A stretch of 64,000 nucleotides of DNA from Pseudomonas sp. UBA5706 (GCF_002419965.1 NZ_DIHC01000062.1:1-64000); one strand, 5' to 3'. Shown: positions 1 through 9,276, numbered from the stretch's first letter. Program-made: numbers and translations. Notes: generated from the letters alone by a model not told the origin.

Positions 1-35
1 CGAAAGCATGTGGGGTTTTGTCGTTTCAGAGGGTA

Positions 36-70
36 CAAAAAAGCCAGCTTCCGCTTTCGGAAGCTGGCTG
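36..70 (-). terminator. Rho-independent terminator of the TonB receptor gene
   Basis: A perfect 12-bp stem (42-53 paired with 58-69) with a 4-nt loop lies just after the receptor stop codon. On the minus strand it runs into six T residues (37-42). This is a textbook intrinsic terminator for the sigma/FecR/receptor unit. Confidence 0.85.
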
Positions 71-86
71 CAGTGACCAGGCCACG

Positions 87-2603
87 TTAGAACTGATAGC
101 TCACTGTTGCGCTGACGTTGCGCTCTTCGCCCATGTAGCAGAAATTCAGGCTGGCACAGGATGCAACGTAGGACTCATTCGTCAGGTTGTTAGCGTTAAG
201 CCGAACGTCCATGCCTTTGAGTCCAACCTTGCCTAGGTCATAACCCACAGAGGCGTCCCACAGCGTGTAGGAGGGCACCTTGATGGTGTTCTCGGCATCC
301 ACCCAGCTTGCTCCGACATACCGCAAGCCGGTGCCCAAGCGCAGCCCGTCAAGTGCGCCGCTGTTGAACCTGTAATCCCCCCACACCGACGCCATATGTT
401 TCGGCGCCTGAGTCGGAGAATTACCCTTGTTGTCCACATCGCTCACAGTGCTTGGCATCGACTTCGAATAATCAATGTCAGTCAGGGTATAGCTGCCCAA
501 TACCTTGAAGTTCTCGGTCAACTGCATATGGGCCTCAAGCTCCACTCCCTGCGAACGTACGGCCCCGATCGCGCGATAGAAGTTTTCTTGAGGCAACTTT
601 GTCGCCAGGTTCTCTTGGTCGATGCGGAACACCGAAGCGGTGAACAGATTGTCAGTCCCCGGTGGCTGATACTTGATGCCGGCTTCCCATTGCTTGCCAT
701 CGGTAGGGGCCAGCGGATTACCCGCGCTGTCCGAATACGAGTTCGGGTTAAACGACTCGGAATAGCTGATGTAGGGCGCCAAGCCGTTATCGAACAAATA
801 CAGCACGCCTGCGCGGCACGTAGACTTGCTGCGTTTGTCGCTGATCTCGGTGCCTTCAGGACGGTTGTATTCGGCAATGCGGTTCTCGTCGGATGTCTGC
901 ACCCAGTCATGACGCAGCCCCAGCGAGAAACGCCACTTGTCCCACTCGATCAGATCCTGCGCATACACACCGGTCTGCTCCAGACGTCGCAGATAGCTGG
1001 TCGGATCGTAATAGTTGATCGTTGCATTGCCATAGACCGGATTGAAGGCATTGATCGGCGCCAGGGATCCGCTCTGCCAATCGACCACCGTCTTGCGCCG
1101 CTGGTAATCGGTGCCGAACAGCGCCGTATGTTTCACCGGGCCGGTATAAAAGTCAGCCTGCAGCATGTTATCGACGATGTACGAATGCAGATGCTCATTG
1201 GCACCTGAGTAGTAGCGATTGAGGTCGTTACTCGTCGATGACGTCCAGCCGTAGCTGTAGACCTGATCCAGGCTCACTTTCGAGTCGAGATACCGGAAGT
1301 TCTGTCGCGCGGTGAAGACGTCGTTGAAGCGATGCTCGAACTGATAACCGAAGGATTGCTGATCGCGGTTGTAGCCATCGATACCCGGCTCGCCTTCGAA
1401 GAAGTGCTCGGAGATGCGCTGGCCGTTGCGCTGATGCAATGCACCATCTGCCGGGTTGCCGCCGTGATAGCCGCCTTCAGGATCGTGTTGCAGATACGCC
1501 TGGAGCGTAAGCGATGTGTCTTCGGTGAAGTCGATGCTCAGTGTAGGCGCCAGCGTGTAGCGTTTCTCCTCAGCGTGATCGAACTGCGTGTCGGATTGGT
1601 CGGTAAGCCCCACCAGGCGATAGGCAATGCGTTTGTCGTCATCCACCGGGCCGCTGAAGTCGAACCCCACCCCACGCTGATGGTTGGAACCCACGGTTGC
1701 TTGAATCTGATGATAAGGCTCATATAGCGGCTTCTTACTGGTTAGCGCAACCAACCCGCCCGGCGAACCACGCCCATAAAGGACCGATGAAGGGCCCTTG
1801 AGGATATCGACGCGTTCAAGAAAATACGGATCGACCTGCATCGTGCTGTATGTGCCGCTATCGCCCATGGACTTCAGGCCGTCCAGGTAGATGTTATCCA
1901 CCGAGCCATCGTTGAAGCCGCGCATCGCTACGTAGTCGTAGCGATGCGTTGCGCCATACGGGTTAGTCAGCACGCCCGGCGTGTAGCGCATCGCCTGAGC
2001 GACGGTCTGGGAGCCTTGATCGTCCATCTGTTCACGCGTCACCACCGAGACCGACTGCGAGGTTTCCAGCAGCGCGGTACTGGTCTTGGTCGCGACCTGG
2101 CTATGCGTGGCGTTGTAGCCCTCCATGCTCCCCAGCGCATTGCCCAGCGCAAAACCACGCACATCGGTGCTTGGCAATGCCATTGCCTGATCATCGGCGC
2201 TGCGCAACACATAGCTGCTGCCGTCCTGGCTGACCGCCTGCAAGCCGCTGCTGCCCAGCAGAAGGGTCAACGCCTGATGGGTCGAGTAATTGCCCTGCAG
2301 CCCGGCGGACCGATGTCCCGCTGTCTGCTCCGGAGTGGCCGACAGCATGATCCCTGCCTGACGTGCGAACTGGTTCAACGCGTCGCCCAGAGGGCCTGCG
2401 GGAATCGAGTAGCTGCGGCCCGGTTCGATCATCACTGCAGATTCAACGGCCAGCGCATGCAGCGGTACAGCACAAGCTGATAGCGTCGTGGAAATCAGCG
2501 CGGCCCGAATGGCTGAGCCCAAGAGGGACGGTCTGGCGAAGTTCGTGCCTAGACGCAGAGATTGATCAGGATATGGCGAGTGTGCACGTTGAAGCCGGGT
2601 CAT
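87..2603 (-). CDS. TonB-dependent siderophore receptor with STN signalling domain
   Basis: Outer-membrane receptor of 838 residues for an Fe(III)-siderophore, powered by TonB. After a signal-type leader ending near LHALA comes an STN (secretin/TonB short N-terminal) domain of about 75 residues (from GDALNQFARQAGIML onward), which in FecA/FpvA-type receptors passes ligand binding to a FecR anti-sigma. Then come a plug domain (QSVSVVTREQMDDQ, GPSSVLYGRGSPGG) and a 22-strand barrel ending in the aromatic SYQF. The ATG at 2603 is preferred over an upstream in-frame start at 2699 because it has a CGGAA site upstream and directly opens the leader. It lies downstream of the ECF sigma and fecR genes on the same strand, so it is a self-regulating transducer. 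The siderophore cannot be named from sequence. Confidence 0.93.
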   Translation of the reverse strand: MTRLQRAHSPYPDQSLRLGTNFARPSLLGSAIRAALISTTLSACAVPLHALAVESAVMIEPGRSYSIPAGPLGDALNQFARQAGIMLSATPEQTAGHRSAGLQGNYSTHQALTLLLGSSGLQAVSQDGSSYVLRSADDQAMALPSTDVRGFALGNALGSMEGYNATHSQVATKTSTALLETSQSVSVVTREQMDDQGSQTVAQAMRYTPGVLTNPYGATHRYDYVAMRGFNDGSVDNIYLDGLKSMGDSGTYSTMQVDPYFLERVDILKGPSSVLYGRGSPGGLVALTSKKPLYEPYHQIQATVGSNHQRGVGFDFSGPVDDDKRIAYRLVGLTDQSDTQFDHAEEKRYTLAPTLSIDFTEDTSLTLQAYLQHDPEGGYHGGNPADGALHQRNGQRISEHFFEGEPGIDGYNRDQQSFGYQFEHRFNDVFTARQNFRYLDSKVSLDQVYSYGWTSSTSNDLNRYYSGANEHLHSYIVDNMLQADFYTGPVKHTALFGTDYQRRKTVVDWQSGSLAPINAFNPVYGNATINYYDPTSYLRRLEQTGVYAQDLIEWDKWRFSLGLRHDWVQTSDENRIAEYNRPEGTEISDKRSKSTCRAGVLYLFDNGLAPYISYSESFNPNSYSDSAGNPLAPTDGKQWEAGIKYQPPGTDNLFTASVFRIDQENLATKLPQENFYRAIGAVRSQGVELEAHMQLTENFKVLGSYTLTDIDYSKSMPSTVSDVDNKGNSPTQAPKHMASVWGDYRFNSGALDGLRLGTGLRYVGASWVDAENTIKVPSYTLWDASVGYDLGKVGLKGMDVRLNANNLTNESYVASCASLNFCYMGEERNVSATVSYQF

Positions 2604-2691
2604 TGCGGATTCCGTCGAGTTCGGTGAAGAGGAAGGGTGCTGATCTCTAAGCCGAACGTGCTTGGGAAACCCGCCAAAAAATAAGGGGCGG

Positions 2692-3687
2692 TTATGCACT
2701 GTGCTGCAGCGTCACCCACCAGCGCGTGCGATACACCAGGCGCACCGGCAGGGTTTGCGTAAGGATGGCCAACAGCTTGTCGGTATCCTCCACCCTGAAG
2801 ACCCCGGACAAACGCAACGGGGCAAGATCCTGCGCACAGCCAACGTGGCCACGGCGGTAACGCGCGACTTCAGAGATGAAATCGCCCAGGCGCATGTCGC
2901 GGGTGACGATCAATCCGTCGGCCCACGCACCAGGGTCCATCTCCAGCAGGGAAAGCAGTTGTGTACGCTGCCCATCGAGCGCATAGCTCTGGCCGGCGTG
3001 TACGGTGACAGACGATGACCCCCGCGAACGAATCAGCACGTGACCTTCTATTACACTCAGGCGTGTGCGATTTTCATCCTGACGTACCACAAAGCGGCCG
3101 GTGACTCCTTCAAGCATGCCGTGCTTGCAACTGACCCATAACGGGCGCGGTATCGTGCTGCTGGCATCGGTACCGCAGGTAACCAGAATCTCGCCTTTAC
3201 TCAGCGTGATCAGTCGTTGCTGCGCATCGAAGTTTTGATCCACCGCCGAATCGGTATTAAGTTGCAAACGCGTACCATCAGCCAGGACAACCTCGCTGCG
3301 CTGGCCCACCTGGGTCGAGAAATCAGCGGCCCATTGCTGCCAAGGCGCAAGATCCTTTGTCAGATACGCGCCGGACCCCGCCACCAGCAAACCCGACAAC
3401 AATTTCATTGCCTGCCTGCGCCCCAGCCGCTGCGCGCTGCTCTCCAGCGCATCGAAGGCTGCGCCGCTGGCGGGCAGCGCCTGAAAGCGGCTATGCAGAT
3501 CGGCGTTCAGCGACAAAACTCGTTGCCACGCGCATTCATGATCGCGATGAGCTGCGCGCCATTGTTCGAAGCGCTGACGTACGCGAGGGCTGGCTGTCGG
3601 GCTGTTAAGTCGCATCATCCATTCGATGGCTTGCCGAACCACAGCGGGTGAGGGCTCTGAATGACCGAGCAGGGACGCCTGATTCAT
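2692..3687 (-). CDS. FecR-family anti-sigma factor / transmembrane sensor
   Basis: Inner-membrane regulator of 331 residues that holds the partner ECF sigma factor and releases or activates it when the receptor reports ligand. It has an N-terminal DUF4880-type cytoplasmic segment (AIEWMMRLNSP...RQRFEQWRAAHRDHECAWQRV), a single hydrophobic helix (MKLLSGLLVAGSGAYL), a FecR core (TQVGQRSEVVLADGTRLQLNTDSAVD, then LSKGEILV and FVVRQDENRTRLSVIEGHVLI), and a C-terminal STN-like part (GVFRVEDTDKLLAILTQTLPVRL). The start is uncertain: an ATG at 3711 overlaps the sigma gene by 11 nt but has almost no spacing after GAGG, so the ATG at 3687 is given. It is translationally close to the sigma gene and 88 nt before the receptor. 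Confidence 0.88.
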   Translation of the reverse strand: MNQASLLGHSEPSPAVVRQAIEWMMRLNSPTASPRVRQRFEQWRAAHRDHECAWQRVLSLNADLHSRFQALPASGAAFDALESSAQRLGRRQAMKLLSGLLVAGSGAYLTKDLAPWQQWAADFSTQVGQRSEVVLADGTRLQLNTDSAVDQNFDAQQRLITLSKGEILVTCGTDASSTIPRPLWVSCKHGMLEGVTGRFVVRQDENRTRLSVIEGHVLIRSRGSSSVTVHAGQSYALDGQRTQLLSLLEMDPGAWADGLIVTRDMRLGDFISEVARYRRGHVGCAQDLAPLRLSGVFRVEDTDKLLAILTQTLPVRLVYRTRWWVTLQHSA

Positions 3688-3700
3688 GCACCGGCACTCA

Positions 3701-4201
3701 TCACGCGGCATACCTCAGCACATAACAGTGATACAGCGCATCTGCCACGTGACGCTCTACCGAGCGCAGCGAGATGCCCAAGTGTTTGGCGATCTGCTTG
3801 TAGGGCATGCCTTCACATTGGGCGAGCAGGAATGCGCGGCGCACATTGGGCCTGAGGCCGTCGAGCATCCGGGCGATGCTTTCCAGCAATTCGAACACCA
3901 ACTCGCGGGATTCCGGTGAAGGTGTTTCGTGTTCGGGTAGCTGGGCGAGGGCTTCCAGGTACGCCCGCTCCAGTTCTTCGCGGCGCCAATGATCGATCAC
4001 CAGGCCCCGCGCGACGGTGCGCAAAAAAGCCCTGGGCGCCTTCAGCTCCAGCAACTCGCTGCGATTGAGCAGACGCACGAAAGTGTCCTGGGCCAGGTCT
4101 GCGGCATCCGCGGCGTTACCCAGCTTGCTGCGCAGCCAGCCGTTGAGCCAGCCATGGTGGTCGCTATACAAAGTGCACAGGGTTGCGTCGTAAGAAGGCA
4201 T
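3701..4201 (-). CDS. ECF RNA polymerase sigma factor, FecI/FpvI type
   Basis: Extracytoplasmic-function sigma factor of 166 residues, expected to transcribe the receptor gene when freed by the FecR partner. Region 2 is visible as AADAADLAQDTFVRLLNRSELLELKAPRAFLRTVARGLVIDHWRRE. Region 4 with its helix-turn-helix is LDGLRPNVRRAFLLAQCEGMPYKQIAKHLGISLRSVERHVADALYHC. Length and order fit the iron-starvation sigma group of Pseudomonas. It is the first gene of the three-gene unit and has a Fur-box-like site 28 bp upstream of its ATG, so it should be induced when iron is scarce. Confidence 0.93.
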   Translation of the reverse strand: MPSYDATLCTLYSDHHGWLNGWLRSKLGNAADAADLAQDTFVRLLNRSELLELKAPRAFLRTVARGLVIDHWRREELERAYLEALAQLPEHETPSPESRELVFELLESIARMLDGLRPNVRRAFLLAQCEGMPYKQIAKHLGISLRSVERHVADALYHCYVLRYAA

Positions 4202-4228
4202 CGAAACGCGCCGTCCCAGCGCCGCTCA

Positions 4229-4247
4229 AATGATAATTAGTCGCATT
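4229..4247 (-). promoter_or_regulatory. Fur box upstream of the ECF sigma gene
   Basis: Read on the minus strand the 19 bases are AATGCGACTAATTATCATT. They match 16 of 19 positions of the symmetrical Fur operator AATGATAATAATTATCATT, and the right half is perfect. The site ends 28 bp before the sigma start codon, a usual position for Fur repression of iron-starvation sigma genes. Confidence 0.75.
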
Positions 4248-4295
4248 GTGTAAAGGAGTCCAGGAATTTGCAACCGGCGATTGCAAACGTCCAAG

Positions 4296-4321
4296 CCCGC
4301 CCGGACCAAAGCCCGGGCGGG
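4296..4321 (-). terminator. GC-rich hairpin after mgoD, possible terminator
   Basis: Nine-base arms CCCGCCCGG and CCGGGCGGG flank an 8-base loop about 22 bp beyond the mgoD stop codon. There is no T tract on the minus strand, so it is either a weak or factor-assisted terminator or a mRNA-stabilising hairpin at the end of the mgo transcript. Confidence 0.4.
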
Positions 4322-4343
4322 TCAGGCAGGTCAATGCCGGAGA

Positions 4344-4841
4344 TCAGGTGAACAGTTTTTGTACATTGTTCATCGCATCATCGGCGAAACTCTGGAGGAA
4401 CGCCTGAAATTCATCAGCGCTCGCAGGGTTGCCCGCAGCGGGTTCGGCGATGATGGTCCAAGTGGCAATGCTGCTGTCATCGCCAGTGGGCACTACGGTC
4501 ATCGAAGCCCAAAGGTTGCGCACGCCCAGGTTGTTATAGAGGGTCGTCCAGGTCATCGAAAATGCGCTGTCGTTGCGCGAGTTGAGCTGTTCGACCACCT
4601 CCAGGCTGCCTTCCTTGAACTTCTTGTGACGGATCGAGCCGACGCCATCACCGATGATTTCGATGCTGGCCAATGCCGGAATGAACCGTGTGAAGCCGCC
4701 GAAATCGCCGACGACTTGCCAGACCTCGCTCGTCTTGGCTGCAACCTTTACCGAAGCCGCCACAGGCGTACCGCGCGGGTTGCTGATCAGGGTGTCGGGT
4801 TTCAGGGTTTCGATTGTGTTAATTGCGTTCATGTCGTTCAT
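4344..4841 (-). CDS. mgoD: MgoD/PvfD-like SRPBCC (polyketide cyclase-type) protein
   Basis: Small protein of 165 residues with a START/SRPBCC lipid-binding-type fold of the polyketide cyclase 2 group: TPVAASVKVAAKTSEVWQVVGDFGGFTRFIPALASIEIIGDGVGSIRHKKF, then a long C-terminal helix (ADEFQAFLQSFADDAMNNVQKLF). It is the last gene of the four-gene mgo/pvf operon, 39 nt after mgoA. In relatives this gene contributes to full signal production but its exact reaction is unsettled. It could bind or cyclise the product released by MgoA. The ATG at 4841 is preferred over the in-frame ATG at 4853 because a GGAG lies 5-6 bases before it. The operon assignment rests on the full set of four neighbours. Confidence 0.85.
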   Translation of the reverse strand: MNDMNAINTIETLKPDTLISNPRGTPVAASVKVAAKTSEVWQVVGDFGGFTRFIPALASIEIIGDGVGSIRHKKFKEGSLEVVEQLNSRNDSAFSMTWTTLYNNLGVRNLWASMTVVPTGDDSSIATWTIIAEPAAGNPASADEFQAFLQSFADDAMNNVQKLFT

Positions 4842-4880
4842 GTCGTTCTCCATGTCGTACGTGGGGTTGCGTCAGGTGGG

Positions 4881-7800
4881 TCAGATGAAATCGATTTCTT
4901 TCAGGTAATCGCAGCCCTTGCGCAGCAGCGCCGGGGTTTTCTGCGGGTAGCGTTCGCCCATGCGCTCAACGCCAGCGAGGGCGTTTTGGTAGGCGATCAT
5001 CGAGATGTCGCCGATGTCTTCCTCGAATCCGTCGAGGTAGAAACCGAGCACACCAAACAACGCGTTCTGGCTGTCGACGCGGCTAAGCTGGGCCTGCCAG
5101 TGCGCCACGCTGACCATCTCGAATGCGCGTCCGGCCTCGCGGAAGGCCTCGACATAGGCGCTCCAGGACAACGGCTCCGGGTTGTGCAGATTGAATACTG
5201 CGCAGGCGGGCTGATAACGGCTGCTGTGGAAGGCAATGAAGCGGGCGAGGAAGTCCACTGGCATCAGGTCGAAAGTCATTGGGAAGTCAGGCACCTGCCC
5301 CAATTGCATCGAGCCTTTGAGCATCAGCATCAGTCGATTCTTGTGCGGCTGGCACACGCCTGTGACGCTGTTGAAGGCAATGTTGCCGGGTCGATACACG
5401 TTGACCCAGACACCTTGTTCCCGCGCCTGTTGCAGGATGCGCTCGGCGACCCATTTGGACAGGTTGTAGCCGTTCTTGATGTAGATCGGCGGGGTTTGGG
5501 CGGCAGGCGCTTCCAGCACACTGCCAGCGGCGTCAACAGCGCTCGAGGCGGAAAGCGTAGAGACGAAGTTGAAGACCTTCTTGCTGCGTCCTTCGCACAG
5601 GCGCAGGCATTCGAAGATCGGCGCGACATTGTCCCTGGCCAGCGTCTCGTAGTCCTGGACGTGATTGACGTTGGCCGCGTTATGCACCAGCGCGCCGAAT
5701 TCCTCATCAAGTCGCTCATACACTTCGTCGCTCAAGCCCAACTGGGGTTGCGTGACGTCGCCGGCATATACCCGCACCCGGCTCAAATCCAGGTGCTCCA
5801 GGCGGTTTTCGCGCAGCGATTGCACGAAGCGGTCCTGCGCCGTCATGCCGTTGCCTTCGCGCACCAGGCATGCCACTTCGGTCGCGCCCCAGGCCAGCAG
5901 CGCCTGGACGATGTGCACACCGAGAAAACCGTTGGCGCCGGTGACGATGACCTTGTGCACATCACCCAACTGGCCGACCGGCAGCACAGGCAACTCCACA
6001 AGCGTGCTAGCATCCTTGAGCGCCTGCGCACTGACGGTCCAGGACGACGAACCATCGCTTTCGATCAGCGAGGCCAGATTGATCAGCGTCGGCGCCTCGA
6101 TAAAACGATTGATCGGAATGCTGCGCCCGAAGTGCTCACGAATCTGCAGCAGCATTTGCGAGAGCAGAATCGAGTGACCGCCCAGATTGAAGAAGCTCTC
6201 TTCGGTCGAGATGTCCCCCGGCGGCAACTCCAGCAGATCGGCCCAGAGGGTCAACAGCACGCGTTCATTCTCGGTTTCCGGCTCACGGCGCGGCGCGTGC
6301 TCAACCAGGCTGACCGGCAACTGCAGCAACGCCTGGCGATCGACCTTGCCGTTATTTGCAAAGGGCATGCTGGCCAGTTCTGTGTATGCCGCAGGCCGCA
6401 TATAGTCGGGCAGCAGGTGTTCGACGTGCGCCTTGAGCCGTTGGCGCGCAGTGTCGGGTTCGACGCCCTGGGGTCGAGCGACGAACGCCAGGATTCGCCG
6501 CTGTGCATCGACCACCACGGCGACCTGCCGATACAACTGGCTGTCGCGCAGGCAATGTTCGATTTCCTCCGGCTCGACCCTGAACCCCCGAATCTTCACC
6601 TGATTGTCCCGCCGCCCGGACAGTTCGATGCCCTCGCCGGTCCACTTGCCGATGTCGCCGGTGCGATAGGCGCGCAGGCGTTCGCCGTCACCCAGCTCGA
6701 CCTGCACATAGCGCTCGGCCGTCAGTGTCGGATTGTGGATATAGCCCAGGCACACGCCGGGCCCGACGATGTACAGCTCGCCGGGGGTGTGCTCGGCGAC
6801 CGGCTGCAACTGCTCATCAAGGATGAACAGCTGACTGTTGGCAATGGGCCGACCCAGATTGCGATTGCTGCTCCCCGGCAGGAACTGCCCGGCGGTGATG
6901 AGCACCGTCGCTTCGGTCGGCCCGTACAGGTTGTGGAACCGGCACTGCGCGGCCAGGCGCGCGATGACGTCAGGCTCGCAGACGTCGCCGCCGGTACACA
7001 GGTGTTCAAGCTTCAGTGGTCGGTCCGTTGGCAGAATGCTCAGCAGGGCAGGCGGCAAAAAGGCGTGACTGAGGTTCTGGTCGAGCAGCTGCATCAACTG
7101 CAGTGGATCGCGGCGTTGATCTTCACTGGCGACCACCAGCTCGGCGCCGCCAAGCAGCGTCGGGAAGATGTCGATCACCGAAGAGTCGAAGCTCAGCGTC
7201 GAAAACTGCAAGACCCGACTGTGCTCGGACAGGCCGACGTAATCGGCGTACCAGGCCGTAAAGTGGCTCAGGTTGCGCTGACTGAGCATCACGCCCTTCG
7301 GATGCCCGGTGGTGCCCGAGGTATAGAGCGCCATGCACGGCGCGTCCGGCTCTGGCGAGCGGCGCATCAGGGGCTGCGCTGTCGGTGGGGCATCGACGTT
7401 GCTGATATCCAGTCCTGCCACGCACCGATCCGCCAGCGGGTGCAGCCCATCGTGGAGCAGCAGCGCGGCCTTGGCGTCTTGCAGAATGTATTGTTGGCGC
7501 TGCAACGGCTGACTGGGGTCCAGGGGCAGGTAAACCGCGCCGTAGCCAATAATCGCCAGAACGCCGGCGAACAGCGCGGTTGATTTGGGCAGGCAGATGC
7601 CGATCACCAATGGCTCGTCTGATGCTTCCAGTAGCGCTTGAATGCGCGTTTGAATCGCCACACTGTGAGCGCGCAACGCGTCGTAGCTAATGCGCTGGCC
7701 GTCGATGTCCAACGCGATGCGGCCAGCGAATGCGCCGAAGCTGCGGTCCAGCCGCGTCGTTAGAGACTGCTGCGCAACAGCCAGCAAATGCGGCTGGGCG

Positions 7801-8330
7801 GTGTGATTAAAGCGGTGTTCGAAGGCCAGTCGGTCCAGCCTTTGTAAGCCTGCCTGCCATTCGCTTTGGGGCGCCTCGTCCCGTTCCGCCCGGGCAAGGT
7901 GATCGGGGTCGCGCGCGAAGCGGCTGACCATCAGCGCGAGGCTGTCGATCAGCATCGCTACGGCGCTGTCGCGCAGCATGCGACCGTTACCGGACGGCTC
8001 GGGAGGCACTTTTTCGCGCATGATCAAGCGCTGGGCAGTGGCCGAGCCATGCCAGCACAACAGTTCCAGTTCCGGCAGACCGGGTTCGGCACCCGGCATC
8101 AGCCCCACCCGCAGGCCCAGATGCACTGGTGTTTCGAAGGCGTGCAGCCGGGCGCCGGGCAGATCCAGGGAGCCGTCCTCGACGAGCACCGACGCGCGGC
8201 TCAACGTGCTGTCTTGCAGGGCTTGCGCATCGACCAGCCGGTGTATCTGATGCCCGTGGCTGTCGAGCTCCACGCTCAGTTCACTCAAGGCCCGACTGTG
8301 GCCAATGAGCACAATCTGCAGCCGTTTCAT
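4881..8330 (-). CDS. mgoA: MgoA/PvfC-like stand-alone NRPS module (A-T-Reductase)
   Basis: Non-ribosomal peptide synthetase module of 1149 residues. An adenylation domain covers about 190-670 with YTSGTTGHPKG (336-346), FDSSV (A4 core, D382), NLYGPTEA (467-474), YRTGDIG (555-561) and NGKVDR (660-665). A thiolation domain carries the phosphopantetheine serine in FFNLGGHS (S720). A thioester-reductase domain follows, with Rossmann motif TGANGFLG (797-804) and short-chain-dehydrogenase YxxxK (Y955/K959). It should load an amino acid, offer it for N-oxidation and release it reductively. In relatives the substrate is leucine (leudiazen) or valine (valdiazen). The first 180 residues are not a recognisable condensation domain. 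Its ATG overlaps the mgoC stop (ATGA), so translation is coupled. A longer reading from 8459 is rejected because it would run back into mgoC. Confidence 0.93.
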   Translation of the reverse strand: MKRLQIVLIGHSRALSELSVELDSHGHQIHRLVDAQALQDSTLSRASVLVEDGSLDLPGARLHAFETPVHLGLRVGLMPGAEPGLPELELLCWHGSATAQRLIMREKVPPEPSGNGRMLRDSAVAMLIDSLALMVSRFARDPDHLARAERDEAPQSEWQAGLQRLDRLAFEHRFNHTAQPHLLAVAQQSLTTRLDRSFGAFAGRIALDIDGQRISYDALRAHSVAIQTRIQALLEASDEPLVIGICLPKSTALFAGVLAIIGYGAVYLPLDPSQPLQRQQYILQDAKAALLLHDGLHPLADRCVAGLDISNVDAPPTAQPLMRRSPEPDAPCMALYTSGTTGHPKGVMLSQRNLSHFTAWYADYVGLSEHSRVLQFSTLSFDSSVIDIFPTLLGGAELVVASEDQRRDPLQLMQLLDQNLSHAFLPPALLSILPTDRPLKLEHLCTGGDVCEPDVIARLAAQCRFHNLYGPTEATVLITAGQFLPGSSNRNLGRPIANSQLFILDEQLQPVAEHTPGELYIVGPGVCLGYIHNPTLTAERYVQVELGDGERLRAYRTGDIGKWTGEGIELSGRRDNQVKIRGFRVEPEEIEHCLRDSQLYRQVAVVVDAQRRILAFVARPQGVEPDTARQRLKAHVEHLLPDYMRPAAYTELASMPFANNGKVDRQALLQLPVSLVEHAPRREPETENERVLLTLWADLLELPPGDISTEESFFNLGGHSILLSQMLLQIREHFGRSIPINRFIEAPTLINLASLIESDGSSSWTVSAQALKDASTLVELPVLPVGQLGDVHKVIVTGANGFLGVHIVQALLAWGATEVACLVREGNGMTAQDRFVQSLRENRLEHLDLSRVRVYAGDVTQPQLGLSDEVYERLDEEFGALVHNAANVNHVQDYETLARDNVAPIFECLRLCEGRSKKVFNFVSTLSASSAVDAAGSVLEAPAAQTPPIYIKNGYNLSKWVAERILQQAREQGVWVNVYRPGNIAFNSVTGVCQPHKNRLMLMLKGSMQLGQVPDFPMTFDLMPVDFLARFIAFHSSRYQPACAVFNLHNPEPLSWSAYVEAFREAGRAFEMVSVAHWQAQLSRVDSQNALFGVLGFYLDGFEEDIGDISMIAYQNALAGVERMGERYPQKTPALLRKGCDYLKEIDFI

Positions 8331-9271
8331 TGTGTGCTCCCTGCCGGCAAATAGTCGGCGAGGGCGCGTTGCACACAGGTGGAATCGAGCATCGAGCTGG
8401 TCTTGAAGAAGCGCACGATGTTGCCCACCAACGGATGATGGCGATTGATCGGGAAGCACATTGCCTGGGTTTCTTGCCTGAGTGCCTGCTTGATCGTTTC
8501 GGCGACCGCCAGATGCTCGATGAGCACGAAGTCGAAGGACTTCTGTATGTCGTTGGTCAAATATTGAGCAATGAACACAGGCATGATCTCGGCGATGATC
8601 TTCCGGTCTTCTTCAGGTGCAACGTTCCAGTAAATGCGCACCAGTCGTGCCCAGAACCCGGAATGCCGGCCTTCATCGAGCAGGTGATCGGCCATGAGCC
8701 CCTTGATCGACTGCTTGACCGTATCGTCCTTGGCGAACGCCGCCACATCATTGGTGACCGTGTTCTCGGCGATGGCCACGCAAATCAGTTCGACTGCGCT
8801 GTGCAAATGATCCGGCGCCAGCGCCAACGCGGCAGGAATCGCCCGGCTCAATTCGATCTCCAGCGGCAGTTCGATGGGCTGGATGCCGGTCAGCGCGATG
8901 GTCTGCTGCATGAAATCCATGGCCACCAGCGCGTGATAATCTTCATCGACCACCACCGTCATGGCGTCGTAGCGACACGCGAACGGGAAGCGGATAGCGA
9001 AGTGGTCCTTGGCGATGCTACGGGCGGTCTTGTCGACGATTTCAGTCTCGAAAATCACCACGTCATTGATGAACTTGTACAGGCTCTGGACCAGCGCAAA
9101 GTCACGCAGATGCGCACACTCACGGGTGAAGGTTTCGCTAAGGACCAGCGGCTGGCGACTCAAGGGGTAGATGAGTTTTTCGTCGTTTTCAACGATGCGG
9201 CGTGGGCGGGTACGGATCGTCGCGCGGCCTTCCCAGGCGTCGGCAAAGGACAGGTACTCTTCGGCTTTCAT
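8327..9271 (-). CDS. mgoC: MgoC/PvfB-like AurF-family di-iron N-oxygenase
   Basis: Di-iron oxygenase of 314 residues related to p-aminobenzoate N-oxygenase AurF. Ferritin-like ligand motifs are visible: FETE (74-77), VDEDYHALV (108-116, E110/H113), AVELICVAIAEN (159-170), and DEGRHSGFW (199-207, D199/E200/H203). In the mgo/pvf pathway this family oxidises nitrogen of the amino acid bound to the NRPS thiolation domain on the way to the diazeniumdiolate or pyrazine N-oxide. It lies 49 nt after mgoB and overlaps mgoA by 4 nt. The start at 9271 is supported by AAGGACG eight bases upstream. That same element, CAAGGACG, matches the RsmA/CsrA motif. Confidence 0.92.
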   Translation of the reverse strand: MKAEEYLSFADAWEGRATIRTRPRRIVENDEKLIYPLSRQPLVLSETFTRECAHLRDFALVQSLYKFINDVVIFETEIVDKTARSIAKDHFAIRFPFACRYDAMTVVVDEDYHALVAMDFMQQTIALTGIQPIELPLEIELSRAIPAALALAPDHLHSAVELICVAIAENTVTNDVAAFAKDDTVKQSIKGLMADHLLDEGRHSGFWARLVRIYWNVAPEEDRKIIAEIMPVFIAQYLTNDIQKSFDFVLIEHLAVAETIKQALRQETQAMCFPINRHHPLVGNIVRFFKTSSMLDSTCVQRALADYLPAGSTQ

Positions 9272-9276
9272 GATGT

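Noticed and set aside
4281..7583. Open frame of 1100 codons on the plus strand opposite mgoA
   Set aside because: It is the antisense of a complete NRPS with all core motifs. Its composition (His, Gln, Arg-rich) is that of a GC-driven shadow frame.
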